Below are positions 1-5,498 of a stretch of DNA of 9,919 bases, piece after piece. The first letter of the stretch is position 1; every line of letters starts with the position of its first letter. Below the pieces are notes generated by a model. It had not been told where the DNA came from. It saw only the letters and a list, made by a program, of their open reading frames with translations, and ran no database searches. The position numbers and the translations under genes were made by a program. Source of the DNA: Candidatus Poribacteria bacterium (GTDB lineage Bacteria > Poribacteria > WGA-4E > WGA-3G); NCBI GenBank assembly GCA_007571355.1, contig RKRO01000158.1:1-9919 (forward strand), written 5' to 3'.

Positions 1-283
1 TTACATGTGTAGCATAGGAAACCGACATCCTGTGCCATCACAACAAATAACTTCATAGTTCACACGACGATATAAGTGTATAAGTAATTACGGTATCTAC
101 TATAATACCGCAACTGTTGTGAATTGATAAAGCTCTCGCCGTCAAAGCGGAGGGCAAACTTACCACAACGTGGGGAAAAGTTAAGTCCTATCATCGCCGC
201 TAAGCGCAACCAAGCATAATATTGCGAAATGATACTATACAGACATATCACAAAAGACGATAATGTTTGATTCACCAGAAATA
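1..283. other. Intergenic stretch with small inverted repeats, no supported gene
   Basis: No convincing gene is visible here. The only sizeable reading frame (minus strand, 275 to 60, 71 codons, GTG start) lies directly downstream of the terminator at 319-285, has no ribosome-binding site and has unremarkable composition, so I do not call it. The stretch holds several weak inverted repeats: an 8-bp stem with one G-T pair at 12-19/28-35, a 6-bp stem at 91-96/105-110, and gttgtg/cacaac at 116-121 and 164-169, which enclose a smaller CGC/GCG pair. These could be chance, remnants of a small repeat element, or structured RNA. Confidence 0.4.
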
Positions 284-284
284 G

Positions 285-319
285 AAAAGGCTCCGGATTT
301 CACGAATCCAGAGCCTTTT
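285..319 (-). terminator. Rho-independent terminator after the methyltransferase gene
   Basis: An inverted repeat with 15-bp arms (285-299 and 305-319) around a 5-base loop lies 25 bases beyond the methyltransferase stop. All positions are Watson-Crick except 294/310. That pair is a G-U wobble in the minus-strand RNA but a C-A mismatch in the plus-strand RNA, so the structure suits minus-strand transcription. The minus-strand transcript leaves the stem through a short U run (UUUUC). It plausibly ends the minus-strand gene series and may work less well for any plus-strand transcript. Confidence 0.85.
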
Positions 320-343
320 TGTGCATGAGAAACGGCTAACGGC

Positions 344-1177
344 TTAATTTTTGTGGCAAATCACTGCTGTGATCCAACACAACCGTTTAAGAAACGGAAA
401 ACATTTAAGGAGAGATATATCGATCGTTTTGAGCAAACGGAAGGACGTTCTGTAAAGACTTGGAATAACGAGACATTTCTGCCAGAACAGGGCCCCCACG
501 GCAGAAAGATGAAATTCACGATGCTCTAAACTCTCAAATTCAGCACCGACTTTTTCAACATCATGAATTGAGAAATAGCGTAACTTCGCGGAATATTTCA
601 GAAACATCTTCCGATACAACCACGCTATCGGGTGATAGCGCATATTCTCGATGAAGATCGCTTTCCCACCAGGTTTAAGAACCCGGTAACACTCTTTAGC
701 AGTTTGAGCGTGTTCCGTAAACACCAGCACCGATTTGGAGATAATGAAATCGAAGGTATTATCTGGAAAAGCGAGGTGCATCGCATCCATCAATGCAAAG
801 TTAACCGACTCGGCAACATCATGTTCCGATGCCCGCGCCTTCGCTTCAGCAAGCCGAAAAGACAGGAGATCAATACCGATGACAGATGCCCCCCGCTTCG
901 CTAACAGTGTCGCAGTACCACCTGTCCCTGTCCCTAATTCCAGTACCTTTTTCTTTTCCAAAGTCCCCATTTTCGGAAGAATATACTCGAAGACGGGAAC
1001 ATAGAAATCCTCCCACCACAACAAAAGGTCTGATTCAACACTATCGGAACGCTCGGTAGATCGTTGTCCTTTAAGTGCCAACATATTGTTCAATTTTAGC
1101 ATAAAAAGCGCAGCTTGAAACGAAGTGGAATGGTTTTTGCTTAGGTGTTCTTCAAGTCTACGGAAAGGCGTTTTCAA
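344..1177 (-). CDS. Class I SAM-dependent methyltransferase
   Basis: This 277-residue cytoplasmic protein probably transfers a methyl group from S-adenosylmethionine to an unidentified small molecule or lipid-like acceptor. The Rossmann core is clear: motif I VLELGTGTGG (78-87), the acidic ribose-binding end of strand 2 in VIGIDLL (D103), the DAMHLAFPDNTFDFI segment (131-145), and the strand-4/helix motif ECYRVLKPGGKAIF (162-175), all typical of the Methyltransf_11/25 families. About 70 residues precede motif I. The C-terminal 100 residues are rich in aromatic and basic residues and may shape the substrate pocket or touch the membrane. The start is TTG, two codons after an in-frame stop, with only a weak GAGG about 11 bases upstream; the first in-frame ATG is at residue 27, so the N-terminus is uncertain. 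It lies 33 bases after the sugar isomerase and before a terminator, so it is probably the last gene of that series. The class is secure, the substrate unknown. Confidence 0.88.
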   Translation of the reverse strand: MKTPFRRLEEHLSKNHSTSFQAALFMLKLNNMLALKGQRSTERSDSVESDLLLWWEDFYVPVFEYILPKMGTLEKKKVLELGTGTGGTATLLAKRGASVIGIDLLSFRLAEAKARASEHDVAESVNFALMDAMHLAFPDNTFDFIISKSVLVFTEHAQTAKECYRVLKPGGKAIFIENMRYHPIAWLYRKMFLKYSAKLRYFSIHDVEKVGAEFESLEHREFHLSAVGALFWQKCLVIPSLYRTSFRLLKTIDISLLKCFPFLKRLCWITAVICHKN

Positions 1178-1204
1178 CTTTCAGCCCGCCTCAACGAACC
1201 GCAA

Positions 1205-1224
1205 GGAAAATTAAAAAATTTTCC
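1205..1224. repeat. AT-rich perfect inverted repeat over the isomerase stop codon
   Basis: Perfect 8-bp arms ggaaaatt (1205-1212) and aattttcc (1217-1224) flank a 4-base A/T loop. The repeat covers the stop codon of the sugar isomerase gene. The stem is AT-rich and weak, with no following T run on the minus strand, so it is a poor terminator. It could mildly affect readthrough or mRNA stability, or simply reflect AT-rich sequence. Confidence 0.3.
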
Positions 1225-1972
1225 CCATCTTTCGTAGAGCATCAATACAACGCTCAGCACACTCAATCGGTGGGTACGGATAACTCTCCTGCTCAACAAT
1301 ATACCACTCCGTGCCGCCGACAGTTTCGCAAGCATGGAACACAGCATCCCACGGAATCTCACCTTCACCAATGAGTGCTTTGTCATTCGTGGCAGAGTAT
1401 TCTTTGATATGCACCAGTTTCGATCTACCGGGGTAGCGTTCAATAAACGACACAGGGTCGGAACCGGCGCGAAGCGTATGACCAATATCAATCTGCATCA
1501 CGACATCATCGCGGGTGTTACCGCCGAATGTATCCCATGGCACTTCACCATCTACTGGCATGAATTCACCCGTGTGGTTGTGGTACCCCGTAAACATCCC
1601 TTGGTCAGCGATTTTCTCGGCGATGCTATTAAAAAGTTTTGCTGTGTCGAGCCATGCCCGCCGAGAACCTTGGTATTCTGCGGGTAACCCCGGCACAATC
1701 AGATACGGATTTCCCAGGATCTGATTGAATTCGACCGTTTTGGCAAGTTCATCACCGAGGAGTGTGTTCACTCCTGTATGTGTGCCAGCAATCTTCAACC
1801 CGAGGTCATCGCACATTCCGCGTAATTCTTCCGCAGATCGGTCGTAGTAACCAGCAAACTCAACACCTTCATATCCCATCTGTGCAACGGCTTGGAGCGT
1901 CAAAGATAGGTCGCCAGCACAATCGCCTCTGACAGAATACAGTTGTAATGCAATCGGAACTCTATCGCTCAT
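1211..1972 (-). CDS. Sugar phosphate isomerase/epimerase, AP endonuclease 2-like TIM barrel
   Basis: This 253-residue cytoplasmic protein belongs to the xylose isomerase-like/AP_endonuc_2 TIM-barrel family, whose members isomerise, epimerise or dehydrate sugars, sugar acids and inositols with a divalent metal. Barrel-strand motifs appear in order: ALQLYSVR (8-15), GYEGVEFAG (33-41), AGTHTG (62-67), YHNHTGEF (130-137), the metal-binding DIGH (162-165), VHIKE (187-191) and VEQES (226-230). The conserved acid and histidine ligands are present, so it looks active. An upstream in-frame ATG at 2098 would give 295 residues. The added segment is basic, Cys-rich and unlike the family, and it overlaps the preceding gene; the ATG at 1972 has AGGAG six bases upstream and begins right at the first barrel strand. 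It lies 52 bases after the Gfo/Idh/MocA gene. Possible activities include an IolE/IolI-like step or a 3-keto-sugar hydrolase/epimerase; I cannot choose between them. Confidence 0.9.
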   Translation of the reverse strand: MSDRVPIALQLYSVRGDCAGDLSLTLQAVAQMGYEGVEFAGYYDRSAEELRGMCDDLGLKIAGTHTGVNTLLGDELAKTVEFNQILGNPYLIVPGLPAEYQGSRRAWLDTAKLFNSIAEKIADQGMFTGYHNHTGEFMPVDGEVPWDTFGGNTRDDVVMQIDIGHTLRAGSDPVSFIERYPGRSKLVHIKEYSATNDKALIGEGEIPWDAVFHACETVGGTEWYIVEQESYPYPPIECAERCIDALRKMGKIF

Positions 1973-1978
1973 AAAATT

Positions 1979-1983
1979 CTCCT
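1979..1983 (-). promoter_or_regulatory. Ribosome-binding site fixing the isomerase start
   Basis: AGGAG on the minus strand ends six bases before the ATG at 1972. It favours this start over the in-frame ATG at 2098, which lies inside the neighbouring gene. Confidence 0.75.
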
Positions 1984-2024
1984 GATGCTCTTGTAGGCAC
2001 GGCTTAGAAACGCACCTTATTCGT

Positions 2025-3044
2025 TTATGACATCGGTAAGTTGATGACCTGACCGCTATCTGCTGATACCAAGCCTGCTTCAAGAATCTCTTGCGCATCC
2101 CGACTCACTTTAGGACTGCACAAGCCTTCAATCGGCGCGCCTGTTTCTAAGCAGTGAATAAAATATTCGACTGCATTGCGCCGCCCTTCTGGCAGCTGCT
2201 CAGGGGACACCACTTCTGTATCCTCGCCTGCTCGATGCAGATGCACCTCGTTACCGCTTACCATCAGAGCACCCTCAGTACCATAAACCACTGGATTCGG
2301 TGTAACATAACCGACCTTTTGCGTCCAAGATGCCTCCGTGATGCCGAAAGCGTTACCGTACTTCATAACGATGACAGCGTTATCATCCGGCACAGGATAG
2401 TCTTTGACGAAGGTACCACGGAAAGCCGTTACCTGTTCAGGTAGACCGAGCAGATAAGCACACATATCCGCACAATAGCAGCAGTAATCCATCAACGCGC
2501 CTGCCCCATTTTTCTCTTCATCGTAGAGCCATTCGTAGAAATACCGAGAGCATCCGATCTCCTTCGGCCCGTTGTGTGCAGAACGCCACTTAAAATAGAA
2601 AAGGTCACCGATTGCACCGTCTTTGATGAGATTCATCGCCGTATTAAGTGATGGACTCCAAGCAGTGGGCCAATTCACCATAAGCAGGGTCCCAGCATCC
2701 GCTGATGCAGCAAGCATCCGGTCCGCCTGTGAGAGACGCGCCGCCATCGGCTTTTCTGAAACGACGTGGACACCCTTTGATGCCGCAGCCTCAACAATAT
2801 CGGCACCCGCACTGTTCTCCGCTGATGCTTGGACGATGTCCAATGCCTCTTTCTCTATCATCTCTTGCCAAGAGTTATAGATGTTCTCAACACCCGTTTC
2901 GTTACTAAATTGCGTGCGCAACTCCGCATTGACATCGCCTGCAGCGACGATCTCGACGTTCGGATGTGCCTTCCAGTGCCGGAGTTCACCCCACACATGG
3001 TCATGCACAAGCGAAGCGAAGCCAACGCGATATGTTTTTGACAT
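2025..3044 (-). CDS. Gfo/Idh/MocA family NAD(P)-dependent oxidoreductase
   Basis: This 339-residue cytoplasmic protein has the two-domain layout of the glucose-fructose oxidoreductase/inositol dehydrogenase/MocA family, which oxidises or reduces sugars and cyclitols with NAD(P). The N-terminal Rossmann fold opens with KTYRVGFASLVHDHVWG (3-19), where the usual glycine-rich G-x-G-x-x-G is degenerate. It continues through IVAAGDVN (32-39) to the diagnostic EKP triad (97-99) in GVHVVSEKPMA. The C-terminal alpha/beta domain contains GAGALMDYCCYCADM (180-194). The family normally has D-x-G-x-H-x-x-D here; D186 and D193 remain but the histidine position is Tyr190 and the glycine is Cys188, within a local run of Cys188, 189, 191 and 195. 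The ATG at 3044 has AGGAGG eight bases upstream; an adjacent TTG would add one codon. The neighbours suggest a carbohydrate oxidation cassette. It could be a divergent oxidoreductase or a redox-independent family member. Confidence 0.9.
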   Translation of the reverse strand: MSKTYRVGFASLVHDHVWGELRHWKAHPNVEIVAAGDVNAELRTQFSNETGVENIYNSWQEMIEKEALDIVQASAENSAGADIVEAAASKGVHVVSEKPMAARLSQADRMLAASADAGTLLMVNWPTAWSPSLNTAMNLIKDGAIGDLFYFKWRSAHNGPKEIGCSRYFYEWLYDEEKNGAGALMDYCCYCADMCAYLLGLPEQVTAFRGTFVKDYPVPDDNAVIVMKYGNAFGITEASWTQKVGYVTPNPVVYGTEGALMVSGNEVHLHRAGEDTEVVSPEQLPEGRRNAVEYFIHCLETGAPIEGLCSPKVSRDAQEILEAGLVSADSGQVINLPMS

Positions 3045-3052
3045 CAATAATA

Positions 3053-3058
3053 CCTCCT
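3053..3058 (-). promoter_or_regulatory. Ribosome-binding site of the Gfo/Idh/MocA gene
   Basis: A full AGGAGG lies eight bases before the ATG at 3044 and only five before the neighbouring TTG, which supports the ATG. It sits four bases downstream of the hairpin at 3063-3085. Confidence 0.75.
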
Positions 3059-3062
3059 ATAA

Positions 3063-3085
3063 GCGCGCTCGCTGTATCAGCGCGC
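3063..3085 (-). promoter_or_regulatory. GC-rich hairpin just upstream of an operon-internal ribosome-binding site
   Basis: Perfect 7-bp arms gcgcgct (3063-3069) and agcgcgc (3079-3085) surround a 9-base loop in the 82-base gap between the dehydrogenase and the Gfo/Idh/MocA gene. On the minus-strand transcript it ends four bases before AGGAGG and has no U run after it, so it is not a normal terminator. It could protect or process the mRNA or tune access to the ribosome-binding site. Alternative pairing of 3060-3065 with 3096-3101 is also possible. Confidence 0.5.
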
Positions 3086-3126
3086 AATATGTGTACGCTT
3101 AAAAACGAGTTTACAAACGAATTCAT

Positions 3127-4179
3127 CTATTCTTCAGCCCGAACCGCAATTTTAATCGCGGTTTCGCCGTTAATGCGATAGCCGCCGTCAAGTGCTTTAA
3201 AGCCGTCTTCGACCTGTGAAAGTGGCAGTTGATGGCTAATCATATCGGCGAAGGGCAACGCGCTCTGCTCAAGGAGCGGTAAACCGCGAACGAAATGTTC
3301 ATAAGTGCTGCCCCAGATCGCCTCCACACGCAGGTTTTTGCGCATAAGCAGTTGATTAATGTTGAAGTCAATTGACCCCATATCCACAAAGTGACCAACC
3401 TCAACAAAAGTACCACTGCGCCGCGTATAACCCAATCCTTCCGGCGTAGCGGGGAGAAAACCAGCACACTCAAAGACGACATCCGCGCCTTCTTTGCGCG
3501 GGGTCTCCGCTTTCACAAGTTCTGTCCGCTCTTCAACAGAGGTGACTTCCTCGATATTAATCGTTACGTCTGCACCAAGTCGTTTCGCGAGTTCCAATCG
3601 TCCAGCGGGTCCACCGACCATAATCGCTTTTGCAGCACCGCTTAACTTCGCGCATGCAAGCGTTACAAGACCAATAGCCCCGGAACCTTGCACAACAACG
3701 GTATCACCGAGTTTTATCTCACCGCGCATTGCAGCGTGAACCCCAACAGTAAACGGTTCTGTCAACACGGCGACTTCAGGTGAAGCATCGGTTTTTATGA
3801 AACAGGTATTTGCCAGGCAAAGATACATATAATCCGCAAACCCACCGCGAAAATGCGGTGCTTCATCGGGGTTCCACTGGAAACCATAAGCACCATAACT
3901 CGTCCCGGGTGCAAAGATAACCCTGTCTCCTTCTTTAACCCGGTTTCCGACATAGTCGGTTTCCACGTCTTCACCGAGCGACTCAATAATGCCGACGTTT
4001 TCATGCCCCAATAGCACCTCTGTCTGGAAACCGTTCTGCCAGTTATGCAGATCTGTCCCGCAGATACCGGCTAACTCTTGACGCAGTAAGACCGTATTCG
4101 GGGCCGGTTCCGGCACTGGATATTCACGAATCTCAAAATCTTTGCCGTGTGCGACGACGGCTCTCCCCGTCCGACTCAT
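3127..4179 (-). CDS. Zinc-type medium-chain alcohol/polyol dehydrogenase
   Basis: This 350-residue cytoplasmic protein is a medium-chain dehydrogenase/reductase of the sorbitol/threonine dehydrogenase-like group, which oxidises secondary alcohols of polyols or sugars with NAD(P). The GroES-like N-terminal domain carries the catalytic zinc set: Cys40 in GICGTD, His59-Glu60 in GHE, and Glu141 in LTEPF. The Rossmann domain shows the nucleotide loop GSGAIG (165-170). The structural zinc lobe found in many relatives is absent: the segment around 88-118 has no cysteines and is replaced by a Gly/Tyr/Pro-rich stretch. The ATG at 4179 has AAGGAG eight bases upstream; a TTG at 4209 would add ten residues without such a site. 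It is followed by the Gfo/Idh/MocA and TIM-barrel genes, which supports a role in sugar or cyclitol catabolism. The exact substrate is unknown. Confidence 0.92.
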   Translation of the reverse strand: MSRTGRAVVAHGKDFEIREYPVPEPAPNTVLLRQELAGICGTDLHNWQNGFQTEVLLGHENVGIIESLGEDVETDYVGNRVKEGDRVIFAPGTSYGAYGFQWNPDEAPHFRGGFADYMYLCLANTCFIKTDASPEVAVLTEPFTVGVHAAMRGEIKLGDTVVVQGSGAIGLVTLACAKLSGAAKAIMVGGPAGRLELAKRLGADVTINIEEVTSVEERTELVKAETPRKEGADVVFECAGFLPATPEGLGYTRRSGTFVEVGHFVDMGSIDFNINQLLMRKNLRVEAIWGSTYEHFVRGLPLLEQSALPFADMISHQLPLSQVEDGFKALDGGYRINGETAIKIAVRAEE

Positions 4180-4187
4180 ATCTATCT

Positions 4188-4193
4188 CTCCTT
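4188..4193 (-). promoter_or_regulatory. Ribosome-binding site fixing the dehydrogenase start
   Basis: AAGGAG ends eight bases before the ATG at 4179, favouring it over the in-frame TTG at 4209. Confidence 0.75.
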
Positions 4194-4245
4194 GGATTAG
4201 TTTTGCCAAGAAACGTTTTTTAAGCGCGCCTCCATTCGGCGATCC

Positions 4246-4530
4246 TCAGATATATTTCCGCTTCTTGCGTGAAATCAACACAATCGCTATAATAGCAATA
4301 ATCGTAATCTGCCACCAGAATGCCTCAAAGATTTCCCAGAAAAAGTTAAATCCGATCCAAAGCAGGACCTCAATTCCCACGATCATTGCTGTTTTGTTCC
4401 AAGGAAAGTCAGCACGGTACTGCTTCTTCAACCTATCGGCGTATAACCACGAAACACCTAATGTACCAGCAACCGCAAGGAAAAATAAGAAGTTGACGAT
4501 CCCTTGGATGTTATTTAAAAAACCTAACAT
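4246..4530 (-). CDS. Small hypothetical membrane protein with three predicted helices
   Basis: I do not recognise this 94-residue protein. It has three hydrophobic stretches, roughly residues 11-30, 47-66 and 71-87. A basic loop (around DRLKKQYR) lies between the first two, and the tail is strongly basic (SRKKRKYI). By the positive-inside rule the loop and the tail would both be cytoplasmic, which puts the N-terminus outside. The third helix is very isoleucine-rich, and five tryptophans are spread through the chain, four of them between residues 44 and 73. The ATG at 4530 is preceded by AAGGGG with a nine-base gap and by a perfect -10 box 31 bases upstream. The stop lies 66 bases before the zinc dehydrogenase, so the two may share a transcript. 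Nothing ties it to the sugar genes except position. Confidence 0.7.
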   Translation of the reverse strand: MLGFLNNIQGIVNFLFFLAVAGTLGVSWLYADRLKKQYRADFPWNKTAMIVGIEVLLWIGFNFFWEIFEAFWWQITIIAIIAIVLISRKKRKYI

Positions 4531-4561
4531 TAGAATTTACCCCTTTTAAGTTTGATTTGCT

Positions 4562-4567
4562 ATTATA
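4562..4567 (-). promoter_or_regulatory. Candidate promoter -10 box for the small membrane protein and downstream genes
   Basis: The minus strand has a perfect TATAAT in the 95-base gap between fdhD and the small membrane protein, 31 bases before its ATG. No good -35 hexamer sits at 16 to 18 bases; the best is a weak ATCTTT at 17. No terminator is visible after fdhD, so readthrough from the upstream genes is also possible. Confidence 0.5.
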
Positions 4568-4625
4568 GAGACACACCAGTGCAAAAAGATAGTAAAAACT
4601 TGTCTACACACCGATTCCGTTCTGC

Positions 4626-5483
4626 TCACGCTTCAGAGAAAACACGCTCCGGACAACTATAGACCGCCATGCTCTGTCCCCGCATGAAACCGATTAATGT
4701 AAGATTTCCTTCCTGCGCGAGATCAACGGCGAGTGTAGATGCAGCAGAAACAGCAACGACAATCGGGATGCGAGCAAAGAGTGCTTTCTGAACAATCTCA
4801 AAACTTGCACGACCACTCACCATCAAAACATGCTGCTCAAGCGGCACCAAATCAGACAGCAGTGCTTGACCGATCACCTTATCAACGGCGTTATGTCTGC
4901 CTATATCTTCTCTAACAATCAGGAGTTCGCCTTCAGCATTGAACAACCCAGCAGCGTGAAGTCCACCTGTCTTTTCAAAGACCGATTGCGCTTTTCTTAA
5001 CCGATCATTAAGCCGATAGAGCACCGCTTGATTCAGTCGGAACCCTGATTTTAAGGGTGACACCTGCTGCCGAACGGATTCAATCGTCATCTTGCCACAA
5101 AGTCCACAACTTGCATTCGCGTGGAAATTTCGCTGCCATCCCGATTGCGCGTCGAGGTCCAACATTTCCCGAAGTTGAACATTGACAATATTCTGGAACG
5201 ATGATGCCTCTGGGGCCTCTATATCAGAATCACTTTCCTCACAGTATGCGATAATCTCAATGTCATCACTGGAAGCGATAAGACTCTCTGTATAAAGAAA
5301 ACCGGCGGCGAGTTCAAAATCGTGTCCCGGAGTCCGCATCACAACGATTAAGCTCTGCTGCCTTACGCGGATCTCAAGCGGTTCTTCAACAACCAATTCA
5401 TCTGCTGTGCGGATAGGTTCTGCATCTGACCAACGCGTAATAAATTTTGTGGATGTCGGTTGCATGGTTTTAAGTCCGTACAT
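4626..5483 (-). CDS. fdhD: FdhD, formate dehydrogenase accessory sulfurtransferase
   Basis: FdhD passes sulfur from a cysteine desulfurase (IscS in E. coli) to the molybdenum bis-pyranopterin guanine dinucleotide cofactor before insertion into formate dehydrogenase or related oxidoreductases; it acts in the cytoplasm. At 285 residues the length is normal. Family signatures are in place: the sulfur-relay CGLC motif (126-129), TGGLHAAG (172-179), REDIGRHNAVDKVIG (191-205), VSGRASFEIVQKA (222-234), the VVAVSAAS segment and the closing LIGFMRG. The start is uncertain: TTG 5495, ATG 5483 and ATG 5465 are all in frame and none has a good ribosome-binding site. The preceding TPR/propeller gene stops at 5499, so translation may be coupled; I chose the first ATG. 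No formate dehydrogenase or molybdenum-cofactor gene lies in the window, so its client enzyme must be encoded elsewhere. Confidence 0.95.
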   Translation of the reverse strand: MYGLKTMQPTSTKFITRWSDAEPIRTADELVVEEPLEIRVRQQSLIVVMRTPGHDFELAAGFLYTESLIASSDDIEIIAYCEESDSDIEAPEASSFQNIVNVQLREMLDLDAQSGWQRNFHANASCGLCGKMTIESVRQQVSPLKSGFRLNQAVLYRLNDRLRKAQSVFEKTGGLHAAGLFNAEGELLIVREDIGRHNAVDKVIGQALLSDLVPLEQHVLMVSGRASFEIVQKALFARIPIVVAVSAASTLAVDLAQEGNLTLIGFMRGQSMAVYSCPERVFSEA

Positions 5484-5498
5484 GTCTATGAACAAATA

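Noticed and set aside
1..87. Stop-free minus-strand stretch of about 28 codons ending in TAA at 1-3, with a Cys-rich peptide
   Set aside because: No start codon before an upstream stop at 88-90 and too short to judge.
60..275. 71-codon minus-strand reading frame with a GTG start
   Set aside because: It starts ten bases after a strong terminator, has no ribosome-binding site, and shows no recognisable motif.
1174..1491. 105-codon minus-strand frame across the isomerase
   Set aside because: It overlaps a clear family member in another frame and has no motif of its own.
1973..2098. N-terminal extension of the sugar isomerase from the ATG at 2098
   Set aside because: It overlaps the Gfo/Idh/MocA gene, is basic and Cys-rich unlike the family, and the ATG at 1972 has a good AGGAG.
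4142..4549. 135-codon plus-strand frame opposite the small membrane protein
   Set aside because: It is antisense to a better-supported gene with a ribosome-binding site and -10 box; the composition looks like a shadow.
4531..4625. Possible terminator after fdhD
   Set aside because: No stem followed by a T run is visible on the minus strand; the T-rich patches have no hairpin in front.
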